A stretch of 64,000 bases of DNA, taken from Tsukamurella pseudospumae (GTDB lineage: Bacteria; Actinomycetota; Actinomycetes; Mycobacteriales; Mycobacteriaceae). Below, piece after piece: positions 36,925 to 45,658 of this stretch; the first letter of the stretch is position 1; the number at the start of each line of letters is the position of its first letter. The translations under genes were made by a program, and so were the position numbers. The notes under the pieces were generated by a model. It was not told the DNA's origin, did no database searches, and was given only the letters and a program-made list of their open reading frames with translations. The DNA lies in assembly GCF_001575205.1 (NCBI RefSeq), contig NZ_LSRE01000044.1, positions 1 through 64,000 on the forward strand. The letters are read 5' to 3'.

Positions 36925-36986
36925 GCGCCGGACCTGGGACTGCCCGGACCGGAGACACCGGCTGGGACTGTGAAAGGGAGAGATCC

Positions 36987-37844
36987 ATGAGCGAGAACCC
37001 GTTGTACGGAGGCGGATCCGGCGCCGAACCCGATCCCGCGAGGCCGCCCCGCAAGAAGGTGCGCATCCACCACCTGGCCGAGCTCAAGGAGCGCGGTGAG
37101 AAGTGGGCCATGCTCACCAGCTACGACCACATGACCGCCTCGATCTTCGACGAGGCCGGCGTCACCGCCCTGCTCATCGGCGACAGCGCAGCGAACACCG
37201 TGTACGGGTTCGACTCCACACTGCCCATGGAGCTGGACGTCATGGCCGCGATGACGGCCGCGGTACGCCGCGGCACGAAGTACGCACTCGTGGTGGCGGA
37301 CATGCCCTTCGCGAGTTACGAGGAGTCGCCCGAGCAGGCCTACCGGAGCGCGGCGAAGCTGATGAAGGCCGGCGCCGAGGCCGTGAAGCTCGAGGGCGGC
37401 GTGCACATGGCGCCCACCATCGAGTTCCTGCAGCGCCGCGGCATTCCCGTGATGGCACACATCGGCTTCACGCCGCAGTCCGTGAACTCGCTGGGCGGCA
37501 ACCGGGTCCAGGGACGGGGTGATGAGGCGGCGGACAAGATCCGCCTCGACGCGAAGGCGGTCGACGCCGCCGGCGCCTTCTCCGTGGTGCTGGAGATGGT
37601 GCCCTCGGACGTGGCCGCGCAGGTCACCCAGGAGATCGCGATCCCCACCATCGGGATCGGCGCGGGCAATCGGTGCGACGGCCAGGTGCTGGTGTGGCAG
37701 GACTTCTCCGGCCTCAACCGCGGCCGCACCGCGCGGTTCGTCAAGAAGTTCGCGAACATCGGCGACGAGTTGCTGCGCGGCGCCCAGGAGTACGTGGCGG
37801 AGGTCGCCTCGGGCGAGTTCCCCGGACCGGAGCACGGATTCTGA
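36987..37844 (+). CDS. panB: 3-methyl-2-oxobutanoate hydroxymethyltransferase
   Basis: PanB (285 residues) makes ketopantoate from 2-oxoisovalerate and methylene-THF, the first committed step of pantothenate and CoA synthesis. Hallmarks: MLTSYDHMTASIFDEAGVTA, LLIGDSAANTVYG, VVADMPFASYEESPEQAYRS, AVKLEGGVHMAPTIEFLQRR, MAHIGFTPQSVNSLGGNRVQ and IPTIGIGAGNRCDGQVLVWQ. The ATG giving MSENPLYGGGSG is chosen because of the ribosome-binding site AAAGGGAGAGA. Its stop overlaps the ATG of the next gene (TGATG), so a proline iminopeptidase is translated in coupling with it. Confidence 0.97.
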   Translation: MSENPLYGGGSGAEPDPARPPRKKVRIHHLAELKERGEKWAMLTSYDHMTASIFDEAGVTALLIGDSAANTVYGFDSTLPMELDVMAAMTAAVRRGTKYALVVADMPFASYEESPEQAYRSAAKLMKAGAEAVKLEGGVHMAPTIEFLQRRGIPVMAHIGFTPQSVNSLGGNRVQGRGDEAADKIRLDAKAVDAAGAFSVVLEMVPSDVAAQVTQEIAIPTIGIGAGNRCDGQVLVWQDFSGLNRGRTARFVKKFANIGDELLRGAQEYVAEVASGEFPGPEHGF

Positions 37845-38836
37845 TGCGAGAGTTCTACCCCGAGATCGACGCCTACAGCACGGAGCTGCTGGACGTGGGC
37901 GACGGCCAGCTCGTGTACGTCGAGCAGAGCGGTAACCCCGAGGGCAAGCCCGTGGTGTTCATCCACGGCGGGCCGGGCGGCGGCACGTCCCCCGAGTGCC
38001 GGCGCTTCTTCGACCCGGCGGTGTACCGCATCGTCGTGTTCGATCAGCGCGGGTGCGGGCAGTCCAAGCCGCACATCGCGGATCCGTCGGCCGGGGAGGG
38101 TGATTCACTGGCCGACCGGCTGGCGGTGAACACCACGCCGCACCTCATCGCCGACATCGAGAAGGTCCGCGAGCACCTGGGCATCGACCGATGGCAGGTC
38201 TTCGGCGGCTCGTGGGGCTCCACGCTGGGTCTGGCGTACGCGCAGGCCCACCCGGGGCGGGTCACGGAGCTGGTGCTCCGCGGGATCTTCCTGCTGCGGC
38301 GCAGCGAACTGGACTGGTACTACAACGACGGTGCCTCCCACGTCTTCCCGGACAACTGGGAGGACTACCTGGCCCCGCTCGACGAGGCGGACCGGGCACC
38401 GTCGGCCGACAAGATCGCGGCCTACCACCGGCTCCTGCACTCGGGCGACGAGGCGGTGGCGCTGCGCGCGGCGAAGGCCTGGTCGATGTGGGAGCGCAGC
38501 ACGAGCCACCTGATCAACACCCCGGAGAGTTCGGCGGACGCCGACGACCCGCGGTTCGCGATCCCCTTCGCGCAGATCGAGAACCACTACTTCGTGCACG
38601 GCGGATTCCTCGACGAGGGGCAGCTACTGCGCGACATCGATCGCGTCGCCGGGATCCCCGGAGTGATCGTGCAGGGCCGCTACGACGTGGTGTGCCCCGC
38701 GCGCAGTGCGTGGGACCTGCACCGCGCCTGGCCCACCGCCGATCTGGTGATGGTGCCCGACGCCGGCCATTCGGCCTTCGAGCCGGGCATCCGCTCGGCG
38801 CTCATCGAGGCCACCGACCGATTCGCGAAGGGCTGA
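37844..38836 (+). CDS. pip: Proline iminopeptidase (S33 family)
   Basis: A 330-residue cytosolic alpha/beta-hydrolase that removes N-terminal proline. Motifs: VVFIHGGPGGGTSPECRRFF (oxyanion hole), FDQRGCGQSKPHIAD, nucleophile Ser123 in VFGGSWGSTLGLAYAQAHPG, NHYFVHGGFL, catalytic Asp in GRYDVVCPARSAWDLHRAWP, and His in DAGHSAFEPGI. The sequence matches Pip enzymes closely throughout. Its ATG overlaps the panB stop by one base and its own stop lies three bases before the CYTH-CHAD gene. panB, pip and the CYTH-CHAD gene are therefore one tightly packed operon. Confidence 0.94.
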   Translation: MREFYPEIDAYSTELLDVGDGQLVYVEQSGNPEGKPVVFIHGGPGGGTSPECRRFFDPAVYRIVVFDQRGCGQSKPHIADPSAGEGDSLADRLAVNTTPHLIADIEKVREHLGIDRWQVFGGSWGSTLGLAYAQAHPGRVTELVLRGIFLLRRSELDWYYNDGASHVFPDNWEDYLAPLDEADRAPSADKIAAYHRLLHSGDEAVALRAAKAWSMWERSTSHLINTPESSADADDPRFAIPFAQIENHYFVHGGFLDEGQLLRDIDRVAGIPGVIVQGRYDVVCPARSAWDLHRAWPTADLVMVPDAGHSAFEPGIRSALIEATDRFAKG

Positions 38837-38839
38837 CCG

Positions 38840-40354
38840 ATGCCGGAGCAGCGTGAGATCGAGACGAAGTACGAGGTCGCTGCCGACACCGTCGCGCCCG
38901 TGCTGACGGCGGTGACCGGCGTCGACCACGTCACGACCGACGAGGTCTTCCACCTGGTGGCGGTGTACTACGACACCGACGCCCTGGACCTGGCCGCGAA
39001 TCGGATCACGCTGCGCCGCCGCACGGGCGGCAAGGACGACGGGTGGCACCTCAAGCTGCCCGACGGTGCCGACCGTCGCGAGGTGACCGTGCCTCTCGAC
39101 GCCGTCGCCGCCGACAGCGGCGGCGGCGACGTCCCGGCGGGCACCTCCGAGGACGTTCCGGAGGAGCTGGTGGAGCGCGTCCGCGCCCTGGTGCGCGGAC
39201 GCGCCCTCGCCCCCATCGCCATCGTCGAGAACGAGCGGTACACGACGTACTGCCACGCCGTCGACGGGGAGCTCCTCGGCGAGTTCGTCGACGACCACGT
39301 GCACTCGGTCTCCCTGCTCCCCGACGGCCCCGAGAAGACCTGGCGCGAGTGGGAGTTCGAGGTTCCCGACACTGCTCTCGGCCGCAAGACGGCGCTCGCC
39401 GTCGACAAGGCGCTACGCGCCGCGGGCGGCGAGCGGCCGGACGCCGCGTCGAAGCTGGCCCGTGCCATCGACGCCGACGTGACCCGGGGACCCGTCGACC
39501 TGCCGAAGAAGATCGCGCACGCGACCGCCGGGCAGCTCCTGACCGCCGCGCTCGCGGCCTACCGGGACAAGCTGCTGCGAGAGGACCCGAGAGTTCGTGC
39601 CCGCGGCGAGGATTCGGTGCACCAGATGCGCATCGCCACGCGGCAGCTGCGCAGCGTCCTCACCGAGTTCTCCGGGTTCTTCGACGGGCCCGCGCGTGCC
39701 GCGCTGAGCTCGGAACTCAAGCTGCTGGCATCGATCCTCGGCGCCGTGCGCGATGCCGAGGTGCTCGCCCAGCGATTCGAAGCCCTCGACGCGGGCGGCG
39801 AGTTCGGGGGCGCCGGAGCGGCTCTGGCGCAGCGGCAGCACGCGGCGGAGGCGCGCGGCTGGAGCCGGGTCGACCTGGCGTTGGACTCCGACCGCTACTT
39901 CGTGCTGTTGGACGCGATCGACGCGTTCATCGCCGACCCGCCGCTGCGCGAACGGGCCGATCAGCAGGCATCGAAGAGCCTGGCGCCGCTGCTGGACAAG
40001 CGGATCCGGTCCTTCGCCCGGCAGTCCGTCGTCCTGCTCGCCGATCCGGCGTGCACCGACCACGACGTGCACGCGATCCGCAAGCACGCCAAGCGGCTGC
40101 GCTACGCGTCGGCCGTCGCCGACCCGGTGGTGCGCGGCGACCTGCGGTCCGAGGTCAAGGGCCTGGCGAAGGTGCAGAGCCGGCTCGGCGAGTTCCAGGA
40201 CGCCACGATCGCCCGCGACGCCATCGCCGGCCTCGCGGCGGAGACGATCGACCCGTCGATCGCGTTCCGGCTCGGCCGGGTCGACGCCGTCGAGGAGTGG
40301 CGGGCCGCGCAGGCCCGCGACAGCCTCCCCGCGTTGCTCCGCAAGCTCCGCTAG
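38840..40354 (+). CDS. CYTH and CHAD domain-containing protein
   Basis: A 504-residue protein corresponding to mycobacterial Rv2226. The N-terminal CYTH domain (about 1-205) has the ExExK motif (REIETKYEVAADTV) and the metal/triphosphate-binding strands (RRRTGGKDDGWHLKLPDGA; WREWEFEVPDTALG). The C-terminal CHAD domain (about 225-500) is helical with conserved histidines and arginines (EDSVHQMRIATRQLRSVLTE; DVHAIRKHAKRLRYASAVAD). CYTH domains commonly hydrolyse inorganic triphosphate and CHAD domains bind polyphosphate, so a polyphosphate-related role is likely. It is the last gene of the panB-pip transcript. Confidence 0.93.
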   Translation: MPEQREIETKYEVAADTVAPVLTAVTGVDHVTTDEVFHLVAVYYDTDALDLAANRITLRRRTGGKDDGWHLKLPDGADRREVTVPLDAVAADSGGGDVPAGTSEDVPEELVERVRALVRGRALAPIAIVENERYTTYCHAVDGELLGEFVDDHVHSVSLLPDGPEKTWREWEFEVPDTALGRKTALAVDKALRAAGGERPDAASKLARAIDADVTRGPVDLPKKIAHATAGQLLTAALAAYRDKLLREDPRVRARGEDSVHQMRIATRQLRSVLTEFSGFFDGPARAALSSELKLLASILGAVRDAEVLAQRFEALDAGGEFGGAGAALAQRQHAAEARGWSRVDLALDSDRYFVLLDAIDAFIADPPLRERADQQASKSLAPLLDKRIRSFARQSVVLLADPACTDHDVHAIRKHAKRLRYASAVADPVVRGDLRSEVKGLAKVQSRLGEFQDATIARDAIAGLAAETIDPSIAFRLGRVDAVEEWRAAQARDSLPALLRKLR

Positions 40355-40366
40355 GGGCGCCGCGAC

Positions 40367-41101
40367 CTACAGCCCGGCGATACTCGCGACCCGGCCGCCG
40401 ATGTCGGCTCCGGAGTACGAGGTGTGCGAGTCCACCACCGCGTCACTGAGGTTCCCCGTCCACTGGCACACCGGATCGCCCGTGTTGCAGATCGTGATCG
40501 TGCGGCTGCCGGTACGCGCCGGCAGCGGGGCGGGGTTCGCGCCGCTGATCATCGCCGAGGCCTGCGCCATGCCCTGCGTCCGCGGTGCGGTGCCGAGGTA
40601 GCGCGTCGTGTCGTTCGGGATGCGGTCCGGATCGGCGATCAGGCCGGCGGCCACGATCTGCTTCTTGTCGCCGAGGCGCTGCAGGGCGCGGTGCACCGCG
40701 GCGGCGCCCTGGGAGTAGCCGACCATCACGATCTTCGTCGACGGGCAGGCCTTGATGACGATGTCCGCATCGCCCTGCGTGTTCGCCGCGCCCGTGTTCA
40801 TGCTGGCCAGGAATCCGCCGAGCTTGTCCAGGCTGGTGGGCACCGGCGCGGCGGGGTAGTAGATCGGGCGGATCGCCACCGTCTTGCCCGCCGCCCGGAC
40901 CCGGCCTGCAAAGGCCTGCGCGGCGGAGTTGACCGTCGGGCCCAGTCCGCCGGCCTCGCGTCCCTCCCCGGAGCCGGCGGCGCCGATGAAGGTGTAGTCC
41001 GCGCACGTGGGCGCGGCCGATGCGGGAGCGGCGACGAGCGCCGGCACCAGCGGGGCGACCAGGGCTGCGAGGGCGGGAACGAGGACGAGGCGGCGGCTCA
41101 T
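40367..41101 (-). CDS. Secreted cutinase-family esterase
   Basis: A 244-residue exported serine esterase of the cutinase family, abundant in mycolata. A Sec signal peptide (LVLVPALAALVAPLVPALVA, then PASAAP) is followed by the family N-terminus TCADYTFIGAAGSGEG with a disulfide cysteine, the nucleophile Ser130 in KIVMVGYSQGAAAVHRAL, and the Asp/His pair in CNTGDPVCQWTG and VVDSHTSYSG. The second disulfide partner cysteines are present. Substrates are probably lipid or polyester esters at the cell surface. It is convergent with the CYTH-CHAD gene. Confidence 0.9.
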   Translation of the reverse strand: MSRRLVLVPALAALVAPLVPALVAAPASAAPTCADYTFIGAAGSGEGREAGGLGPTVNSAAQAFAGRVRAAGKTVAIRPIYYPAAPVPTSLDKLGGFLASMNTGAANTQGDADIVIKACPSTKIVMVGYSQGAAAVHRALQRLGDKKQIVAAGLIADPDRIPNDTTRYLGTAPRTQGMAQASAMISGANPAPLPARTGSRTITICNTGDPVCQWTGNLSDAVVDSHTSYSGADIGGRVASIAGL

Positions 41102-41110
41102 GGTCTCAAA

Positions 41111-42526
41111 CTAGCGCTTCTCGTACGCGAAGGACACCTTTCGGGCGGCCACGTCCGCCGTCTCCAGGCGAACCGTGACCCGCGCACCCTCCGGCGGCCC
41201 ACCGGTGCACGGGGCGATGACCGCCGGATCGTCGAGCAGCACCTGGTCCTCGCGCATCGTGATCGCGGTGAAGTCCTCCCCCACCCGGTCGGCGAGGATG
41301 ACCGCCTCGGTGAGGTCGATGCACGCCCGATCCACCTTGTTGGCCAGGGAGTTGGTGCGCTGCATGATCTCGGCGACCTCGTCGAGCGCGCCGCGGGACC
41401 AGTCCGGGACGGGCTGGCCGGCGCACGCGGCGAGGCACACCTCGGTGGCGTACCGGTCGGCGAGCCGGCGCAGCGGGGCTGTGACGTGCGCGTACGGCGC
41501 ACCCACGCCCGCGTGCCCGGCGTCCTCGGGCGGCTGCGGCGCTGCGCCGGTGCCGAACGCGGCGTAGCCGGAGCCGCGGAGCAGGCGCGCCGCATCGGTC
41601 ATGACGGCCAGGCCCTGCGGGGTGCTCACGTCCAGGCCCGCCAGGAAGTCGCCGACGACGACCCCCGCCGGCCACTCCTGCCCGAGGGCCGTGGCGGCGC
41701 GGCGGAGATCCTCGACCGCGTCGGCGGGCGCGGCGGGCAGGGTGCGCAGCAGCCCGACGCCGGCCTTGAGCATGATCGCGGCCGCACACACGCCGGTGAG
41801 CAGCGAGATCTGCGCGTTGTGGGCGTCGAAGTCGGTGCGCGGCTCGATCCGCACGGTCCAACCGTCGGGGCCCTGCACGGCCTCCTGGGCGGGAAGCCGC
41901 AAGTCGATGGCGCCGTGCGCGCGGCCCCACGCCGCCCGCAGCTTCCCGACCTCGGGCAGCAGCACGATGCTCGGATGCACCCGGCCGGCGTCGAAATCGG
42001 CCTGCACCCCGGCGTAGTCGAGGCGGGCGCGCGAGCGGACGACGGCGCGCCGCACGGTTGCGGATCGGACCTCGCCCGCGGCGTCGAGCCGGATCTCCCA
42101 CAGCGCGGCGGCCCGGTCCTGTTCGGGCAGCAGTGATCCCGCGCCCTCCGACAGCGACCGCGGGTGCAGCGGGACCGAGCCGTCGGGCAGGTACATCGTC
42201 TGGCCCCGTCGGCGGGTCTCCGCCTCGAGCGGGCCGCCCGGCTCGACCAGGGCGCCGACATCGGCGATCGCGTAGTGCACCAGGTAGCCGTCGCCGTCGG
42301 CCGCGATGTGGACGGCCTGGTCGAGGTCCATGGACCCGGGCGGGTCGATGGTCACGAACTCGATGTCCCGACGGTCCGCGCGCCCCGCGGCCAGCAGATC
42401 CGCCGCAGCGTCGGCCTGGGCCTGCGCCTCGGCGGGGAACTCCTCGACCAGCTCGAACTCGGTGCGGACCGCGCCGAAGTCGACGGCACTGGACGGGACG
42501 GGGCCGCGCATCGGGATACCGGGCAC
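41111..42526 (-). CDS. RNB-domain ribonuclease (RNase II/R family)
   Basis: A 471-residue protein consisting mainly of an RNB catalytic domain. The metal-binding segment reads VTIDPPGSMDLDQAVHIAAD. Compared with E. coli RNase II (D-x5-D-x-D-D) three aspartates are kept and the fourth position is Gln. Other RNB blocks are YAIADVGALVEPGGPLEAET, YLPDGSVPLHPRSLSEGAGS and APYAHVTAPLRRLADRYATE. The flanking cold-shock and S1 domains of full RNase R/II are missing, which is normal for this short actinobacterial subfamily. Probable 3'-5' exoribonuclease. It starts at a GTG (MPGIPMRGP) or the ATG five codons in, directly after the thioesterase gene. Confidence 0.85.
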   Translation of the reverse strand: MPGIPMRGPVPSSAVDFGAVRTEFELVEEFPAEAQAQADAAADLLAAGRADRRDIEFVTIDPPGSMDLDQAVHIAADGDGYLVHYAIADVGALVEPGGPLEAETRRRGQTMYLPDGSVPLHPRSLSEGAGSLLPEQDRAAALWEIRLDAAGEVRSATVRRAVVRSRARLDYAGVQADFDAGRVHPSIVLLPEVGKLRAAWGRAHGAIDLRLPAQEAVQGPDGWTVRIEPRTDFDAHNAQISLLTGVCAAAIMLKAGVGLLRTLPAAPADAVEDLRRAATALGQEWPAGVVVGDFLAGLDVSTPQGLAVMTDAARLLRGSGYAAFGTGAAPQPPEDAGHAGVGAPYAHVTAPLRRLADRYATEVCLAACAGQPVPDWSRGALDEVAEIMQRTNSLANKVDRACIDLTEAVILADRVGEDFTAITMREDQVLLDDPAVIAPCTGGPPEGARVTVRLETADVAARKVSFAYEKR

Positions 42527-42530
42527 GCGC

Positions 42531-43313
42531 CTACTCCGCCAGCGCCTCGACGCTCATCGCCGCGGCGGTGCGGTCCCCGGCCATGAACCACACGTACAGC
42601 ACGTCCCCGTCGCGGTGCGCCAGCAGCCGGGGCTCGTCCTCGAGTTGCAGCGCCGAGTTGTGCTCGACGATCCCGCGCAGCGGCAGCCGCTCGCGCAGGT
42701 CCGGCTGGGTGGCCAGCGCCTCCTCCAGCGCGGTCCAGTACACGGCGTTGTTCACGTGCTGGATGATGTCCAGATCGGCGGCGCGCAGCAGGAAGGGCAC
42801 CTCGACGGCGTCGGGGTGCGGCTTCGGGTCCAGCCACTGCTTCCAGCGCAGCACACCGGGCTCGGCGGCCGCGCCGAAGGTGCTGAGGAAGGTGTCGCTG
42901 AGCGCCGACGGGGTGAGCGTGTCGATGTTGAAGTTGATCCAGAAGGCCTCGGTCTCGATCCGGGTGCCCTTCTGCCCGTCGATACCGATCCGCACGTTGC
43001 ACCAGCGCGAGCCCATCTTCGAGCCCCAGCGCTCGACGGTGAGGATGTCCGGCTGCTCGCCGCCCTCGAGGATCTCGATGACGGTGCGCCGCACCACCCA
43101 GTACGGGTGGATGTCCTCGTAGTCGACGTGGCGCAGGTGGTCCTGCCCGGTGTCCTGCAGGTACCGGGCCACCCCGTCGAACTTGAGCCGGCGGTCGGGG
43201 CTGACGGCGTCACCCCGGACGGAGCGCTGGGCGGTGTAGATGGCGCCGCTCTCGAGCAGCTCGGCGCGGCGGCCGGGCTCGGTGATGCGCGGGGGCAGGG
43301 GTTCTCCGATCAC
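42531..43313 (-). CDS. Acyl-ACP thioesterase-like double-hotdog protein
   Basis: A 260-residue protein with two hotdog domains, as in acyl-[ACP] thioesterases. Domain 1 carries YTAQRSVRGDAVSPDRRLKF, GVARYLQDTGQDHLRHV and WVVRRTVIEI. Domain 2 carries the diagnostic RAADLDIIQHVNNAVYWTAL and the Glu/His region RGIVEHNSALQLEDEP. It probably hydrolyses acyl-thioesters; chain length cannot be predicted. It starts at a GTG (MIGEPLPPRI) nine bases after the ABC permease gene and ends four bases before the RNB gene, suggesting a common transcript from the exporter genes onward. Confidence 0.85.
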   Translation of the reverse strand: MIGEPLPPRITEPGRRAELLESGAIYTAQRSVRGDAVSPDRRLKFDGVARYLQDTGQDHLRHVDYEDIHPYWVVRRTVIEILEGGEQPDILTVERWGSKMGSRWCNVRIGIDGQKGTRIETEAFWINFNIDTLTPSALSDTFLSTFGAAAEPGVLRWKQWLDPKPHPDAVEVPFLLRAADLDIIQHVNNAVYWTALEEALATQPDLRERLPLRGIVEHNSALQLEDEPRLLAHRDGDVLYVWFMAGDRTAAAMSVEALAE

Positions 43314-43322
43314 GCCCCGAGC

Positions 43323-44159
43323 CTAATCGACGGTGCGCCGGTTGAACGCCCGCACCGCGAGCGGCCCCCAGACCGCAGTGAGCGCGACGGACCAGATCAC
43401 GGTGGCGAGCACCGGGTGCTCCAGCGACCAGGGCGCCCCCGGCCGCAGCGGCATGTCGTTACCCCAGAGCACCCGCATGGACTGGACCAGCGACGACACG
43501 GGATTCCACTCGGCGATCACGCGGAGGACCGGGACCATGCCCTCCGTGGGCACGAACGCGTTCGACAGGAAGGTCAACGGGAAGACGCTGGCGAACATCA
43601 GGCCGTTCACGGCCTCGATGGACTGCATCATGCAGCCGACGAGAATGCCGAACCAGATCATGGCGAAACCGAACATCAGGAGCACGAGGAAGCCGAGAAC
43701 GGCGTCCACCGGGTTCGTGCGGATGCGCCAACCGATGGCCAGGCCCGTGAGACACATGACGACGATGCCGATCGACGAGTGCAGCAGGCTCGCGATGCTG
43801 CGCCCGATGAGGACCGACGCGCGGCTGATCGGCAGCGACCGGAAGCGGTCGATGACGCCCTTCTCCAGGTCCGTCGTGAGGCCGCCCGCCACCACGAAAC
43901 AGGTGAACACCATCGTCTGCCCCAGGATGCCGGGGAGCAGGTACTCGCGGTAGGACACGCCCTGGGTGGGGATCGCGGAGCCGAAGACGAACGCGAACAG
44001 GACGGTGAACATGATCGGCTGGATCGTGACGTCCGACAGCATCTCGGGCATGCGCTTGGTGTGGATCATGCTGCGGCGAACCATGATCCAGGACTGCTGC
44101 CACAGGCTGGTCTGATGCGTCTCGACGCCGCCGACGCCGGGCTCGGTGGTGGCGGTCAT
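43323..44159 (-). CDS. ABC-2 type permease (DrrB-like)
   Basis: A 278-residue membrane subunit of a two-gene ABC exporter. It has six hydrophobic segments; the ABC-2 signature is PGILGQTMVFTCFVVAGGLT followed by TDLEKGVIDRFRSLPISRAS and VLIGRSIASLL. Topology and sequence resemble DrrB-type drug and lipid exporters. The ATG overlaps the stop of the ATPase gene by four bases (ATGA), so subunits are made in coupled fashion. The substrate is unknown; in mycobacteria such pairs export lipids (phthiocerol dimycocerosate) or confer anthracycline resistance. Confidence 0.9.
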   Translation of the reverse strand: MTATTEPGVGGVETHQTSLWQQSWIMVRRSMIHTKRMPEMLSDVTIQPIMFTVLFAFVFGSAIPTQGVSYREYLLPGILGQTMVFTCFVVAGGLTTDLEKGVIDRFRSLPISRASVLIGRSIASLLHSSIGIVVMCLTGLAIGWRIRTNPVDAVLGFLVLLMFGFAMIWFGILVGCMMQSIEAVNGLMFASVFPLTFLSNAFVPTEGMVPVLRVIAEWNPVSSLVQSMRVLWGNDMPLRPGAPWSLEHPVLATVIWSVALTAVWGPLAVRAFNRRTVD

Positions 44160-45142
44160 GCGGATGCCTCCTCGGTGCTCGTGGTGTCGGTCTCGGTGCG
44201 ACGGCCGGTCAGCGAGAGGAAGACGTCGTCGAGACTGGGACGCGAGAGCCCCAGATCGTCCACGCCGATCCCGCTCTCCGCGAGCAGCGCGGCGACCCGG
44301 TTCAGATCGTCCAGGCCGCCCGCGGGGCTGCTGACCCGCCGCGCCCCCTCGTCGACGAAGACCTCGCCGCCCAGCTGCGCGAGGATGGACCGGGCCTGCG
44401 GCAGATCCGCCGCGCCGGACACCGTGAGCACCAGGCTGGCGGCGCCCGCACGCTCCTTGAGCTGCAGCGGGGTGCCCTGCGCGATGATCCTGCCCTTGTC
44501 GATCACGATGATCTCGTCCGCCAGCTGATCGGCCTCTTCCAGGTACTGCGTGGTGAGCAGCAGCGTGGTGCCGTTCGCGACCAGCGTGCGCAGCACGTCC
44601 CACAACTCGGAGCGGGCGCGCGGATCGAGGCCGGTGGTGGGCTCGTCGAGGAACAGTACGGGCGGCGCGGTGAGCAGGCTGACGGCCAGGTCGAGCCGGC
44701 GGCGCATGCCGCCCGAGTACGCCTTGACCTGCTTGTCACCGGCCGCGGTCAAGGAGAACTGCTCGAGCAGCTCTGCGCTGCGCCGCTTGAGCACGGCCCG
44801 TGGGATGCCGTACAGCCCGCCGATCATCGCCAGGTTCTCGCGCCCGGTGAGGATCTCGTCCACGGTGGCGGCCTGCCCCGTGAGCCCCATGTTGCGCCGC
44901 ACCTCGATCGGGTTCTCGATCACGTCGTACCCCGCGATGCGCGCGGTGCCCTCCGTGGGCGGCGACAGCGTGGTCATCATGCGCACCGTGGTCGTCTTGC
45001 CGGCGCCGTTGGGCCCCAGCACACCGAGGACGGAGCCGCGGGGCACCTGGAAACTCACCCCGTCCACCGCCGTGAAATCACCGAACCGTTTCACCAGGCC
45101 GATCGCCTCGATCGCCCAGTCACCGCTCTCACCGTGTGTCAT
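44156..45142 (-). CDS. ABC transporter ATP-binding protein (DrrA-like)
   Basis: A 328-residue ATPase partner of the permease at 43323-44159. Walker A is GVLGPNGAGKTTTVRMMTTL, the signature AYSGGMRRRLDLAVSLL, Walker B VLFLDEPTTGLDPRARSELW, and the switch region LLTTQYLEEADQLADEIIVI. The C-terminal ~90 residues are the DrrA-type extension (SLVLTVSGAADLPQARSILA; LSRPSLDDVFLSLTGRR) that binds the permease. ATG start. It is the first gene of the exporter unit and has 33 bases to the next gene upstream on the same strand. Confidence 0.93.
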   Translation of the reverse strand: MTHGESGDWAIEAIGLVKRFGDFTAVDGVSFQVPRGSVLGVLGPNGAGKTTTVRMMTTLSPPTEGTARIAGYDVIENPIEVRRNMGLTGQAATVDEILTGRENLAMIGGLYGIPRAVLKRRSAELLEQFSLTAAGDKQVKAYSGGMRRRLDLAVSLLTAPPVLFLDEPTTGLDPRARSELWDVLRTLVANGTTLLLTTQYLEEADQLADEIIVIDKGRIIAQGTPLQLKERAGAASLVLTVSGAADLPQARSILAQLGGEVFVDEGARRVSSPAGGLDDLNRVAALLAESGIGVDDLGLSRPSLDDVFLSLTGRRTETDTTSTEEASA

Positions 45143-45175
45143 GGGGCAACGGTAGTTCGCCCCACTGACAGGTTT

Positions 45176-45649
45176 CTACCGATTTGTCGCGTGCGCGTGC
45201 GCCCGCTCGATCAGCGCGGCGACCTCCGGGCCGGTCCCGGGGTTCACCACCGACACCCAGCCGAGCTTGGCGTACAGCGGATGCGGGAGCACGGCACCGT
45301 CGGCGGCGTAGTCCCACTCCCCCGCTCGCGCGGCGTGCTCGGCGGGCGGGTAGCCGATCAGCTCGGTGAAGGCCTCGCGGCCCACGTTCGCGTTGAGCCG
45401 GAAGGCGTCGGGCCGGTCCAGGCGCGAGTCCTCGTCGTCCGGATAGTCCTTGGTGATGATCGTGAGGTAGGGCATGACGCCGGGCTCGCCGTTCGGCGTG
45501 TAGTAGACGAAGGTGTCGCCCCAAGCGATCTCGGGGATCTGGGTGACCCCGTCGGGGGCGAGCGCGCCTGGCGCGATGGTGTCGACGGTCGATCCGGGCA
45601 GGTTCTCGAGCAGCGCGATCACGGCCTCGCGGGCGGTCGGTTCGGTCAC
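45176..45649 (-). CDS. DUF6194-family protein
   Basis: A 157-residue soluble protein matching the actinobacterial DUF6194 pattern: AWGDTFVYYTPNGEPGVMPY, LTIITKDYPDDEDSRLDRPD, AFRLNANVGREAFTELIGYP and PLYAKLGWVSVVNPG. Function is unknown. The layout (small mixed alpha/beta, PDxFRLNxxVG and LGWVxVxxP motifs) is shared with proteins encoded next to metabolic genes in many actinobacteria. GTG start. It lies nine bases downstream of the DUF2127 gene and probably shares its transcript. Confidence 0.72.
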   Translation of the reverse strand: MTEPTAREAVIALLENLPGSTVDTIAPGALAPDGVTQIPEIAWGDTFVYYTPNGEPGVMPYLTIITKDYPDDEDSRLDRPDAFRLNANVGREAFTELIGYPPAEHAARAGEWDYAADGAVLPHPLYAKLGWVSVVNPGTGPEVAALIERAHAHATNR

Positions 45650-45658
45650 GTCTGCAAC

